Part shown: piece after piece, positions 12,317 to 24,700 of the stretch
Numbering within the stretch: position 1 is the stretch's first letter
How the letters are laid out: the number at the start of each line of letters is the position of its first letter
The notes under the pieces: generated by a model
The model's input: the letters and a program-made list of their open reading frames with translations, nothing else
What the model was told of the DNA's origin: nothing
The model's database searches: none
Assembly (NCBI RefSeq): GCF_026914265.1
Contig: NC_069127.1
Span: forward strand, 67,343,080 to 67,407,079
Direction of reading: 5' to 3'
DNA from: Mya arenaria
Taxonomy: Eukaryota > Mollusca > Bivalvia > Myida > Myidae
DNA: 64,000 bases
Translations under genes and position numbers: made by a program

Positions 12317-12801
12317 CCAAGCGTCTCGAGAGTCTGACAAATTGGCAGCAGACAACAGTTTTGAAAATCAATAATTAAACTGTTATTCTACACACAGAAT
12401 TATTAATATAAAATATGGGCAAAGAATACTGGAATTACCTTACAAGTTAAATAAAATGTACATAATATCTTCACCTGCTTACTATTTATGTTTTAGGTAC
12501 TAAAGTGTTTATTTTTGGTCTTCCAAACCTGGTCAATGATACAGTATACCCAGGGCTGCCTTTTTGAGCACAGTATGCAGTCTTTTATAGATTCAACATT
12601 AATTTGTTTTTGTTCTTTTTATTTGTTTGTTTTATTAGATTAAGCCTGGGAGTAGCCTGTCCCGGGTTTAACACACACATCAACTGCGTGTTTGGCCTAT
12701 ATTTTCATAAGTGTTTTTAAAAAACATTGTACTAGTAACTGTTCTCACGGAGCGCTTGATTCTAGTGTAAGTACATCTACTCCGGTGCATAACACTTTTG
12801 G

Positions 12802-13303
12802 AGGTAACCAGATTGGCACCAACAATATTTTTTCTGTAACGAATCTCAGGACAATGCTTTAATAAAATATTTTACTCTTTGAAATCATAATTGTAAAAAA
12901 AACATACCAAAATGTAAAAAAAAAATCGAGTCGAAGACGGGGTTGGAACCGTTGTCGCCAAAATTGCAGTGCAGTGTTGTATCCACTGTGCTACGAAGTC
13001 TTAACCTACGCAGATGGAATATTTAAGCTATATACCTAACATGGTCATATCACGTGATAACATCGACTAGCCAATCACGCATAAGGAACGAATTCTACTA
13101 GGTAGACATACCTAGTAATCTTTTTTTAATAGAAAAATACTGAAAAAAAAACGCAAAAATAAATTGATTGTAAAGTATGTGGTACTTAAGTTATTATATA
13201 AGTTTCAATGCATTGTACATATCGATAACACGTCTATGACAGTTTTCGATAATTTTCTTCTTTTTTTTTTCGCTTTTTTATCATACGGAGTACAGGCCCT
13301 TAA
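12802..13303 (-). mobile_element. TTAA-type miniature element with tRNA-like core, copy 1
   Basis: In reverse orientation this is a diverged copy of the element at 17564-18072; the match runs over about 500 bp, from the CCTGTACTCCGTATGA-like left end at 13303 to GTGCCAATCTGG near 12805. At its centre (about 12945-13015) is the same tRNA-like segment with box A-like TAGCACAGTGGATA and box B-like GGTTCCAACCC. Its distal terminal repeat is lost. Confidence 0.8.
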
Positions 13304-13616
13304 AGTGACAAGTTTCGGTCATCTAGCATCTCGGTAGCATTTATGATTTATAGTTGCTTCAAATGAACAGATAATATATTAGATGAACTTAACCTATTTC
13401 TTTCTAATGTTCTCATGATACAAATACATGTAGCAATGCCTATTATTTATCCAAGTATAACATTGAAAGAGAATTACTTTGAGTTACATATTATGGGAAA
13501 TTATCTACAATGTAAATGTATACCTTGAAAATCATAATTTATTTAACGGGGAACGAAAAAAATACCGTAGAAAAGAGCATATTTTTTCGTTGAAACATCT
13601 ACAGACTTCGAAAAAT

Positions 13617-13650
13617 AATAATGATGATGATGATGATGATGGCGACGACG
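13617..13650. repeat. GAT/GAC trinucleotide microsatellite
   Basis: A short run of ATG/ATGATG repeats passes into GGCGACGACG. Confidence 0.9.
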
Positions 13651-14184
13651 ATAATTAGCTCATTCTCCGTTTACCATCAACAAATGTTTTATGTATAAAT
13701 GTATATACACTGTTTGATCACAATCCATTATGTGTTTTTTTCTATATTTGTATATCGTTGTTTGTGTATAATAGCTGCTTGCTTTGTTTATTTTATCTCG
13801 CGTGCGCTAATACACCCAGCAACAGAGCCTTTATTAAAAAAACTAGTATGTAAATTATGCATGTAAATTTATGCAATTTGTAATGATATTTAAAAACGGA
13901 TGCGGCCATTCAATTTCTCGTTGAGACTTCTTAAAATGCATTAAATACTTTTGAATATTAATTAGTGTTCAGAAGTACCTTTGGTGGTATTTACAAGTCT
14001 AGTATTGATGTTCCGAGTTTCCAATGTGTCTCTCTTTCAATAGCTTTACTAGATACAACCCAGGCAGGTAAACCAAGGTCACCTGGCGACTGCTCTACTT
14101 TATTTTCTATGACGTACCATTTAGGTCAAAACTCGCTTAAAGTCGACAGAAGGGCCGAGAAAGAGGTGCACCTCTGTTTAATAT

Positions 14185-14266
14185 AAAGGTGCCCGTCTAT
14201 TTATGAGGTAGAATTTCATGGGCGGAAGTGCCCGTCTATTTATGAGGTAGAATTTCACGGGCGGAA
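14185..14266. repeat. 41-bp tandem duplication
   Basis: Two nearly identical copies of a unit containing TGCCCGTCTATTTATGAGG and ending GGGCGGAAG lie head to tail. Confidence 0.85.
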
Positions 14267-15972
14267 GTAGCATTTGATGGTAGAGGGGATGTAAGTTAGG
14301 GGTGTAATATTTTGACTTGCGCCCCTCCGTATGTAATTGATTTTGTTTAACGTATTGGCGTACGTGGTGGTACTCTTCATAAAATTTTAGCAATTTCTAG
14401 TCCGAATCAGTGCGTTTTTGGACGTACGTTATAACATTTTCTCCTATATTGAAGTAAAAACGTAAACTTGGGCGATTTTAAGGGTGAGACCCCTGGGTCT
14501 GTTAGTGTTTATAGTTTTTACAAATGCATTAAGGTCTTACACCAATGATATACATAATGGGATAGGGGTGCAGGTCTAAATTTATATATAGCCGCAACTC
14601 TATGTTTTATTTGACAGAGTTACATTTCTTCATTTAAAGGTGCAGCTCTACCTATGATTTAAATTCGGAAGTGCATGTGCTCTCCGTAATAAGACATGCA
14701 GTTCTAATTTTAGAGGTACACCGCTGTTGCATACGTAACAACTCGTAGATAGCAGCTTCCGACGCAAAATTAAGACGAAAAAAACGTCATTATGTCTTGT
14801 GGTATTCAATATAGTTCTTATCCTTATCCTTAGACATGCCTCAGTGATTCCGTTCAGTTGATTGGTCAATTTATTTCACAGACCAATCAAAACACACAGA
14901 TTCTATTCTTAAATTCAAGATTGATCTAAGTTGTTTATTGAATATGCTCTGTGACGTAGGTTAACGGGAAGTCAGAAACAGATGATTAACATATGAGAAT
15001 AAAAAGTAAACGAGCTCAATGATAACGTTATACTTTGATCACTCTAATTAGATAAAATAAAGGACTTGCAATATTCAACCGTACCAAACGCATTAGATTA
15101 AACATGATATATTATGTACATACACATCCACATCTATACTACCGTTATCGATGTTGCTCTCTCAGATAGAGACGATGCCCATTTGTCTGTACATTTTTTG
15201 TCGGAAAATTCGAGCCAAGCGGGATTGTTTACCCTAAGTTTAAAGATATCGGTTATTTACATCTTGTTCGAGCCAACGAGGAATTCGAGCCAAGCGAGTT
15301 CGAGTCAACGGGGTTCGATTGTAATTTACCATTTAAAACAGCAAATGCTTGGTCAAGAGTGATGCACATAAAATCAAAGTTTTGAACAGTGGATAAACGT
15401 TCATTAGTTTTAACATCATACGCTCTTAATCAAGAATATTGCAAAATAGAATCATATTCAATGTTGGTTTTAATTGGATGTAAAAACGATGGAGCTAATC
15501 GGATTACTTGTTATTTATAACTGACCAATAGTGTGAATGAAATCAATGATGTATGATCATACGATTAAGTTCAGTTGTATATTGAATACCAACCCAGGTC
15601 CTTAAATGACAAGTCATGCTATGATAAGTATATAGTTTTATATGGTTGGTCACTTTCAAAATTTGAATGACGTGGTCAGTGCATTTGAAGATGCATTTTA
15701 CTAATAGATAATAAAAATAACAATCAACAACGAGACAAACAGAAAATTAGAGTCAGTCATGTGCATCTGACAATGTGTTTACTGTTTAGCCATTTACGTT
15801 CAGAAAACCTTCAAGTGACTGGGTCATCAGAACTAATACCATTTCATGAACTTTTACCCCCCAAAAACTAAAAACTCTTGAATTGACGTAATCAACCGAC
15901 ATTTGCATTAGTTTGCATACTCAAGTACAGTTATAATTTTAACGAGAAATCGAGCACCAAGGCTCCGGCGGA

Positions 15973-15978
15973 TATAAG
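15973..15978 (+). promoter_or_regulatory. TATA box of the Kazal-like gene
   Basis: The sequence GGCGGATATAAGACAGCC places TATAA about 100 bp before the ATG at 16075. A pyrimidine-rich CTATTCATCAC initiator-like stretch lies about 25-30 bp downstream. Strong TATA promoters suit inducible or tissue-restricted secreted proteins. Spacing and sequence are good; transcription start is not proven. Confidence 0.6.
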
Positions 15979-16074
15979 ACAGCCCTTTTGGTTGCTATTC
16001 ATCACAATCTAGCCAACGAGCCCACGGAACATCTGACAACTCCGAAGCCTTTGTAAAATCTGAGCTCTGCGACG

Positions 16075-18862
16075 ATGAGGACTCTTTTTGTTATCTCGCT
16101 GTTGGTCTGCGCTGTGGCCGGTAAGTCGTTTTATAAATGTTAATTTGTTAATTTGATTCATTTGCATTAAAGGACTAGTTTAAGAAGTGTTTGGAATGAC
16201 AATCCCCTGCTGTGCATTTCCTGCTATTTGCACTGATGCCATAGTAGGGACCAATTTCCTGGTAATTTGCTTAAATAGAAATAAATATAAAGTTTGAGTG
16301 ATAAATCTTCAACTACTTACTAAATCATGCATTTATGGAAAATATTAATTACTGATGCCAAGATTGTAATCGTGTATTTAATTGCTATAAATGCAAAAAA
16401 AAAATGATTGGTGAGTGTTAAAAAAAATACCGTTTCATAGGTCGAAATACCGTGTTTTCTGCACCTTTCTTTCAAATTAACCTCGGTATTCTTCATAAGA
16501 ACCATTGTTTCCTAAATGTCTCCATTCTTTTTTATATATCAAAGCAATTGAATTAATAACTTTTTGGGGAGTCAGAGTGCTTCGTTAAGAGTCGATAATA
16601 TTACATGTATGCTTAACATTTAATCAGTGTAAAAATAAGATACATTACATGAAATCATGGTTTTATGATTGGAATACTTTTTTTAGATATGTATTTATAA
16701 TTGTAAATGCATACCTATGTTGTTTTTTTCTTGTGAGCTCAATTAGTCTTATTGAAAGTCTTCTTTCACAGTCTTTAATAAACTGTTTAGGCGTTCGTTG
16801 AAGATGTGGCCTTTGTGAAGTATTTTCGATTTCATTTATAGCTGATTTATCTTAAAATTATTGAAACAGATATGTAGCCCCTTCTGTTAGGGAAGGGAGT
16901 ACAGCAACTTGGTAAACCTAATAGCTTACTTCTTGAACAAATTAACAAGAGATTTTCACGATTCGAAATAGCATTTTAAATTATGTTTCAAGATTTCTTG
17001 AATAAACAACAACATATCATGGATTAAGATATTTTGAAATATTGTCTATTTCCCTTTTTCTTAAGGCGTTTATAGTTATTGAGTATGACAAAAGCATCCA
17101 AGATGGTTCCCAATATGGCCGCCATAGTCATATAAACTGAACGGAATACCTGACTTATATACAAATGTATTTCCAGTATATGGCGACAAAGACTGTGCAA
17201 AATGCGGTTCAGGTACTGAGTTCGACATTTATGATGAAAATTGCAAGAAGTACGACAACACCTGTCTCCTGAAGTGCGCGTAAGTAGACTTTATATTATG
17301 TCGTTTCGGTATACCCTGTAATTTTAGTTATGTAATAGTTAGATGATATGAACTAGAATCTTAAGTATTATGAGTATTATTCTTCTTAATCACTAAGATT
17401 TTAATTAAGGTTATGTACATATGTAACTGACATATAATACAACCTCATTGGCTGACACATTGTCAACGCAAAATCTGACACATCGAGTGTGTGTCGGATG
17501 AATGGCAACTGGCGGACCTCAACACTCAGGAAAGTTGAAATTCTTAATGATTGGGCTTAGTACTTAAAGGGGCTGTACTCCGTATGAAATAATAGCGGAA
17601 AAAGGAGAAAATTGTCGAAAACTGGCATAAACTTGGTATCGATGTGTACAACGAAGTGTGTATCGATTGAAACTTACTAACTGAAGTACCACATAATTTA
17701 CAATTTATCTAAGTTTAGCAGTTATTTCGTATTTTTCCATTAAAAAAGATTATTGGGTATGTCTACCAGGTAGAATTCATTCCTTATGCGTGATTGGCTA
17801 GTCGGTGTTATCACGTGATATTACCGAGGAAGGTGTATAGCTTAATTGTGTCACCCGATGAGTATAAGCCTTGTAGCTCAGTGAGTAAGACGCTGGACTT
17901 CAATTTTGGCGACGCGGGTTCGAACCCGGTCTCCGACACATTTTGTTTTTACATTTTGGTACTTTTTTACAATTATGATATCAAAGCGTAACACATTCTA
18001 TTAGATAATAGTCCTGAGATTCGTAACAGAAAATAATAATTTTGGTGCCAATCTGTGACACAGTCCCTTTAATGATGCATATCTGCTATTTCATTGGCTG
18101 TAAGTGTAGGTTGTACTTTTATTCGTCAGATCATGAGCGTGTTCATGGGACTTACAAAGTAGTTCACAATGGACATGTTTAGGATGTTGTTATGTCAAAT
18201 ATTGTTCACTATGTTGACAGTGAATATTTAGTTTGAGGAATACAACAGTAAACGTAGTTTTACATTCTAAAAGATGAACAATTAAATAAAAGCTTGTGAA
18301 TATTAAAAAATAGACATTGACATTTTGCATTGGTTTGATTAACATTTGGATTATATTTGAACTGTATTCTTCAAATGACAATGTCATTAAAATTAATTTT
18401 CAGGGGCGCCAAATTGCAAAAGAACCTGGTCGCTTGCGGCGGTAAGATTTTTTTTATCACATTTCAAATCGTTATATATAAAACGATATTTAAAATAGAG
18501 TTTTAGTGTAGATCGTAATACAAATCACCTAGTGAGCCCTAAAATTTATAAAAAATATTCACTTTTGTTGTTCATGAGGTGAAATATATTTTGCAATCTT
18601 ACAAGTTATTCCACGACAAAGTTTTAATTGTAATGAATTTAATTAAATCACATTTAAAATTGTACACATTCATAAGAATAATTCAAAACCAGAATTTTAA
18701 AAATAAATAGTAAAACTACAATAGAGGTAATACACAGTAGCAAAATACAAGATTGTACAATTATCAGTTTTTTTAGTGGTCAATAGTTACTTTTGTCCAA
18801 TGAGAAGGCTAGTATTTCGGGCTTTGGTATACATTTGAGTCATATTTGCTATCAGAGTCTGA

Positions 18863-18943
<81 letters not shown>

Positions 18944-20175
18944 TGGGTTCCAGATAAAAACGTAGAATATAACATATTGGTTCAGGAAGTCTTATAATAT
19001 CACATCAAACATATTATGGTTTCGATACCAACAATACCTTTATTTTGGACTGTTGTTATGATGTTTCCCTTACTTTTATCTTAAAACACTAAACTACAAT
19101 ATTTAACTACCACTTTCTTTCATTTCATAGTTGCATGCAAATGTACTAGAGAGTTAGACTATCAATGTGGGGACGATGGTACATGGTATGTCAACCCATG
19201 TGCGTTAAAATGCAACAAGTAAGTAAAATCCGGCTAAAATTTTCCAGGTGTAACCGGCTGGTATTCACTATACACTTCAGAGTATAACCAACATTTCCAG
19301 TCAATAAAATCACATTTATATAATGTAAGCCTTCAATGAGTCTATGGCGACATAATTTGGTTCCCCGCCTGCAGAGAACATGTTACAATCGAGGACATTT
19401 AGAACATATAAGGTCACGTCACCCTTTCAAACCTTTCGCATAAAAAATGCTTTTAGCATTGAGAAAAAAATGACATTAATACGGCGTTTTGAAGTCAATA
19501 TTTTATTTCATTGCTGCATTCTATTTGACAAGCTCGACGTCATTTAGCAAATGCAAACTTATTTTACCTTTAATACATAAGTTCTTGTATTGAAAACAAT
19601 AAAAAAAATGAGAGCAGATATAAGAAATGGTTCTATTTCCTGCACGTTTATATGAACGCGCTCCATGGATTTGTAAAAGTGCACCAACTAGTTTGTTCTA
19701 AGCATGACGAACAATCCATTCCAATCGGAGCTCCTCGTGTTTTCGCTTGTATTGGTAGATCTATGTTTCAATTGATTGCCAGTGAAGTGTATAATTGCAA
19801 ACATAATTAAGATTATCAAGAGTTACGTCATTAAGTTTCAATTCTAAATTGAAATTCCTTGCAGAGTAGTTAAAGTGTAACAATTTCTGACTTTGTAAAC
19901 CGTCCATATACATCCGAGGTTCTTTTCGATAAAAAAAAATGGCCGAGGAGCTCCGAATGAAAGCATAGTATGTCAAGGTCGGGCAACAAAATCAATGCAG
20001 CAAACAAATTTGAGCAATTTGTGTACATGTCGCCAAATTTGAGCAAGATGTGATTTCGTTACGTTAATATCCTTCCATATGTGTACACGTCTCCTAATTT
20101 TGTTTCAGGGATGTAAAGTTAGACAAGAAGGAAGAAGGGTGTGGGGCCAAGCCAGGTGGACTATTTCTAGGCTGA
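16075..20175 (+). CDS. Small secreted protein with two Kazal-like cysteine modules
   Basis: Five coding exons, 16075-16120, 17177-17279, 18404-18441, 19131-19218 and 20109-20175 (TGA), give 113 residues. Exon 1 encodes a clear signal peptide (MRTLFVISLLVCAVAG). Two six-cysteine modules follow: about residues 20-62, with cysteine spacing C-x2-C-x12-C-x6-C-x3-C-x11-C, and about 63-105, with C-x1-C-x7-C-x9-C-x3-C-x14-C. The second contains QCGDDGTWYVNPCALKC, close to the Kazal consensus (C-x6-Y-x2/3-C). Each module is split by an intron at the same place, directly after its fifth cysteine, which supports origin by duplication. Kazal proteins usually inhibit serine proteases; in molluscs they occur in haemocytes and in shell or digestive secretions. 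Inhibitory function here is inferred. A TATA box lies upstream and a polyA signal downstream. Confidence 0.82.
16167..16290. mobile_element. TTAA-flanked miniature element, truncated copy
   Basis: It begins TTAAAGGACTAGTTTAAG and then follows the element at 52981-53301 closely (ACAATCCCCTGCTGTGCAT, then GGGACCAATTTCCTG). The match fades after about 120 bp, so the right end is missing. It lies in intron 1 of the Kazal-like gene. Confidence 0.8.
17564..18072 (+). mobile_element. TTAA-flanked miniature element with tRNA-like core, copy 2
   Basis: The 509-bp element is bordered by TTAA on both sides (17564-17567 and 18069-18072), with terminal inverted repeats AGGGGCTGT and ACAGTCCCT. TTAA target sites are the hallmark of piggyBac-type transposition, so this is probably a non-autonomous piggyBac-like element. 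The same element, inverted and older, is at 12802-13303. It carries a tRNA-like segment in its middle and lies in intron 2 of the Kazal-like gene. Confidence 0.8.
17868..17940 (+). other. tRNA-like segment inside the TTAA element
   Basis: It has box A-like TAGCTCAGTGAGTAAGACGC and box B-like GGGTTCGAACCC at near-tRNA spacing. The presumed acceptor strands (AGCCTTG and CTCCGAC) do not pair, and the T arm is one base short of canonical. It looks like a tRNA-derived internal pol III promoter rather than a working tRNA gene. Confidence 0.55.
18862..18939. repeat. (AT)n microsatellite
   Basis: About 78 bp of almost uninterrupted AT dinucleotides in intron 3 of the Kazal-like gene. Confidence 0.97.
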
Positions 20176-20565
20176 CAAGCACACTAAATTAATGTCGCAA
20201 AACACGGAATACGAATTAATGGACTTTCAATAATACTACTCACATAATTTTTATATGTGTCGTTGCCTACGAAAAAGAGTCTTGTTGAGGTATTCACGTC
20301 AACAACAAAACACATTATAACCAAAATGTATAGATTTAAAACATATTTAAAACAATGAGTAAAATTAAATGAAAAAACCTATTCGAAAATATGTAAAAAC
20401 AGCTGTCATTGCCTGCTAATGAGACGCGACATATCGCGAATAAAAAAACGTTATTTTGAACTCAACAGGACTGTTTGCTTTGGTGACGACGTCACATATA
20501 ATAGCTCTTCTTTATAATCCTTCAGCAGATGCATCTATATCTTTTTTCTTTGTGTACTCTCATGC

Positions 20566-20571
20566 AATAAA
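20566..20571 (+). terminator. Polyadenylation signal of the Kazal-like gene
   Basis: AATAAA 390 bp after the stop codon, followed by a TGTGTGTGTTTT-type GT-rich element, a good poly(A) site arrangement. Confidence 0.7.
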
Positions 20572-22390
20572 TATTTAAAAGCATTTGTGTGTGTGTTTTA
20601 TCACACTGGTGTGTGAATATACATGTTTATGTATTATGAATATATACTACTATTACAATGCCACCATTGCGTTCCGGGCAAGTATTCTGAAATCTTGAAA
20701 TCTTGATTTAGACATTTACAGGGCATCGAGTTTAGATGCATTATATATTCACATAGGCCATCACATTCTTCCCTCGCATGCATCTTGATTGTGTTGGGTA
20801 TCATTTTAATTGTTGTGAACTCGTGCGAACTCGTGTGTCAAATCTTTATAAGAAATAGTTGGCTGTGGCCCACGAAAACAATATCAGGCTAATTTTTCAA
20901 ACATCGAGATAATAATCTGAACAATATAATCAGAACAAGTCGTACCAAACCATTTAAGTAGTTCGCTCCATAATAAAGGACTAGTTACTTTATTATACTT
21001 CCCAACAAAAAATATTGTTCACTCCTACGCACAGGGTACAGATGGTAGAAAATTCAACTCTCTATGAGCTTATCAAATAATGCTCACACTGAGCCAATTT
21101 CTGACCACTGTGCGCAAGAGTGTGTTTGTAAAAGGTACATAAGCCGCATAACTTGAGTGTTACTTGGGCGATCCTTCTGTCGATCGAATGTGATCACAAA
21201 CACTGTCACCAGATTGTATGATGTTTGAATACTAGTAATAAACACTTCAAGCAACTGTCTGCACAAAACACACATACAACACGTGAATACATTTCAATTT
21301 ACAATGTGCAGAATGATAATTTAACTGTGATGGATTTTCTCTTGACTGACCTCGAATGAGCCATTATGACAACAAACACTGTCACCAAGTTTCATGATGT
21401 TTATTAGGTTTACGCTGATGCTGATGCTGATGCGGACACCGCCAAAAGTAATACCTATATTAATGCTGAACTTGCAGGCGACACCAAAACTGACATCATG
21501 TTCAAAACCTTGAAAAAGTGATTTGGTCTTTGTGTATGATTTTTGGCAAAAATGATATTCCTTCCATCCAAAATGCTCTCATGATCATTTAAACGAAGTG
21601 TTTTAGACTTTAAACGTTTGTCAAAAGTTGTATTCAATATTCACTGTGACTAAAGAAGTATAGCAGCGTAAGCAAAGCCACAAACGTGTCCTGCTCGGTG
21701 CCAAGGCAAAAGTGTTCCATGGTAGTAAATAATCCGTGATTTCATGCAGTAAACCCTGTCGAACGACCAGTTAAATTCGATCGCCAACTTCGGAACACCT
21801 CGACCAGTATCCAACTTAGTTGTCGATCTCGAAGCTTGCCGGAGATGGCCGAGTTGTTACGATTGGTTCGGTTCGGTCTCCTGCAGTGTATGCGTGTTCA
21901 ACATATTCTTTGCATTTTTTGCGAAAAAAAATCAATAGAAATATGATTAACCAATAGCTACCAAACACACATTTACTAAACCTTTGACTACCATTTGAGG
22001 GTCATATGATCTGAATACGGGTACGTTGTCATAAAGTAATTACATCTAAACTGAAAATAATATTCTAAACTGAATGTTTTCATATCACATACCGGTACAT
22101 GCCTTTTAAAGCAAATGAACATGACGGGTATTGGAGCCTGGCTCTGCCCGGTCAGTTGACAGGGGTTTGTTTGTCAGAGATGGTCAAAGTGTTTCAATGG
22201 ATTAAATTATTTATACAACAACGTGCTATTATTCAATTTTCAAACTATAGTCACTTTATTCATCAATCGAATGTTTGAATGACAACGGATTCGTATTATA
22301 ACTGAACAATTCCTTAATAATTAACAATGTATAAGCATTCATTGCTGTCCCACATATTAATGTTTACAAAATACAACCTCCGGAAAGAAA
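20572..22390. other. Intergenic, no gene seen
   Basis: No coding exon recognised. About 21080-21420 holds two loosely similar segments (each with CAAACACTGTCACCA and ATGATGTTT), probably a decayed tandem-core repeat. About 21770-21890 shares TCTCGAAGCTT, GGCCGAG and GTTACGATTG motifs with the interior of the element at 33004-33694. Confidence 0.5.
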
Positions 22391-23218
22391 ACAAGAGCTG
22401 TCCTAGGACAGGGTGCTCTATTTAAAGCTACAGTGTCTAAGAACTGAATGCATTTATGATGTATTAAAAAAAAACAAGAGATGTTTTTCAAACATTATGC
22501 CCCCCTACCTCCCCCCCCTTGAGCGCCATGTTGATTGGACAATTGAATGAAATTGAATAAAATTTGCATAGAGCATAATGACAGCTGATTTGTCATTGAC
22601 ATTGGGTGCCTTTGAGGCAGTTTAAAGATTATGGCATTCAAAGTGTGAGGATAGTAGGTACAGTTTTTAATCATGTTCAGATGATGACTGATATTTGCAG
22701 ATAAAAATGTATCCTCTTAGCAGCAGGGAAATATGCCAAATTTTAAAGATGAATATGAGTTATTACCATGACCTTTGACTCTATGACCTCAAAATCCAAA
22801 GGGGTCATTAACTGGTCACCCCCAACCTAAACGTCAAGTTTGAGTGCCATGGGTGCAGGCATTGTCGATTTATCACTCGGACAACCTTTAAAAGTCACTG
22901 TGACCTTGACCTTTGGCCAATGACCCCCAAAATCAATAGGGGTCATCTACTGGTCAGGCCAAACCTCCAAGTGAAGTTTGAGGCCCATGGGTGCAGGCAT
23001 TGTTGAGTTATCACTCGGACAACCTTTTATCATTCAAGTTCACTGTGAAATCAATAGGGGTCATCTACTGGTCTTGCCCAACCTTCACGTCAAGTTTGAT
23101 GACCATACATCCAGGAATCGTTGAGTTATCACTCGGACAAGCTTTGGTCTACCGACGGACCGACCGACACACACGTGCAAAGTAATATTCCCCTCTTCTT
23201 TGAAGGGGGGCATAAAAA
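22391..23218 (+). mobile_element. Tandem-core repeat element A
   Basis: It opens with ACAAGAGCTGTCCTAGGACA, which contains the perfect palindrome CTGTCCTAGGACAG; a second start-like ACAAGAGATG lies at about 22474. Two to three core units of about 120-150 bp follow at 22750-23150 (GACCTTTGGCCAATGACCCC, GGGGTCATCTACTGGTC), each ending in an ATCACTCGGACAA block. The right end is a hairpin of CCCCTC and GGGGGG followed by CATAA. Confidence 0.75.
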
Positions 23219-23728
23219 TATGTGTCTGTCAAAATCAATAATTAAAAAATCAAGGGCCATAGTTTGTATTAAGGTTAATTTAGTGTGTGTGATGGCTGTG
23301 AACAACTGTTTGAAGTATGATGTCCATTGAAAGAATAGTATCAGAGATCTTAGATAAAATCCCATAATTTGTATCTAGAATAGGATGTAACTTAATTGCA
23401 TAATTGCTGCAACAAATGTGTGAAGTATGAAGTCAATTGAATGAAAGGTATATAGGAGTTATTATTGAAAATCCTAACTCGCCCTAAAAGATAAACTGGA
23501 AACAATGTGCGCCACATCTAACCTAGTCAATCAGGGGCCATATTTTGTATTTAGGATGATATGGAGTTATGTTACCTAATTGTGTCATGGTCCTGAAGAA
23601 TTGTGGGAATTAAATAAAGGGTACTGGATTAAAAGTGAAAAGGCCAACTTCCCCTAAAACGTTAACCGGGCACCGACGCCGGGGCGAGTAGTATAGCCCT
23701 CCTTATTCTTCGAATAGTCGAGCTAAAA
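23219..23728 (+). mobile_element. Repeat fragment with a hairpin 3' end
   Basis: Two loosely repeated units (GGGCCATAGTTTGTATTAAGG and GGGCCATATTTTGTATTTAGG types) precede the end sequence CTTATTCTTCGAATAGTCGA (TATTC/GAATA hairpin). The same terminus closes the element at 26693-27760, so the two share a 3' end family. Confidence 0.65.
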
Positions 23729-24700
23729 ACACTCAATCTGAGTTACTAAAACAGAAACATCAAAAATCAAATAGCGCAAAGTAGCTCAAGATACATGCAA
23801 ATAACTGTTTACTTAATCTTGTCCTCAAACAAGACCATGGTACAGTGAAATGCAACATTCAGATCAGGTTTCTGAAGAGTACAGTAGGCCAAATTTCACA
23901 TCAAAATTATAGTCTTTTATTTCCAAATAACAATTTAATTATCATTTTCAATAGCCAAATAAATTCTGATCGGAAGTATAAGGCAAATACAAAGTTAAAT
24001 AATTAAGTCCCATAAAATGAGCAATGATAGTTTATGAGGCAACTTTCCGATAAAAGATTATCATAAATGATTACAAACTGTTGAGAACCAGCTTGCATTT
24101 ATAAGTGCATACACATGGAAAAAGTAGGTCCAAGATTTGTGTCCAAGAAGCAGCAGTTAAGTATCGAACTGGTAATATGATATTCCAACTTAATATCATG
24201 TAAAATATTATATTTTTCATTAATTTAACATAATATACCGGTACACACTTCTATGTTAAAATCATTTGTACCTCTCATTAAAAAAAAATAATTGATGTTT
24301 AATCTCATGATTTTTCAGGAAATCAATTTAAGTTAAGAAATGACTTAATTAAGTTATTTTTATTATTATTTCATGAATATGTGAAGATTTTCTTGTTTCA
24401 TACTGTTTTGAAGGAAGCAAAAATGCATACCACTTTGAGCAATGGGGCAGGGTGAATCCTGACCCCAAGGGTATGATTAGAACATATCTGAAAGAGGACC
24501 TCTATGCTACTTTATCACAAATGGCTTGGGGCTGTTTCAATAAAAGCTTTAAGTTGAATAATCTTAAATCTGTATAAACACTGCCACAAACTAGAGATTG
24601 CTTTTTTGAAAAAGCGCTTGTCTCCCCTATTGTGTGGTCGTAGCTGAGAAAAAATAAATGATGGACATGAAATTTGTAACTTTGGACTGGAGACAAACCA
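23729..24700. other. Unassigned intergenic sequence
   Basis: No gene or well-bounded repeat seen. At about 24520-24580 there is a stretch (GGGGCTGTTTCAATAAA) related to the ends of the element at 48165-48356. Confidence 0.4.

Larger units (their letters stand above)
12317..15972. other. Intergenic between BLOC1S3 and the Kazal-like gene
   Basis: The two genes diverge across this interval, so both promoters should lie here. It contains a TTAA-type miniature element (12802-13303), a GAT/GAC trinucleotide run (13617-13650), a 41-bp tandem duplication (about 14185-14266) and a fragment of the element related to 45819-45976 (about 15205-15325). No further gene was recognised. Confidence 0.6.

Noticed and set aside
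13965-14186. 73-codon plus-strand frame
   Set aside because: No domain, no splice-site context and no similarity that I recognise; composition like the surrounding intergenic DNA.
17868-17940. A functional tRNA gene
   Set aside because: Boxes A and B are present, but the acceptor strands do not pair and the segment is an internal part of a repeated TTAA element.
21084-21275. 63-codon minus-strand frame with several cysteines
   Set aside because: It overlaps a decayed repeat, has no signal peptide or splice sites, and the cysteines follow no known pattern.
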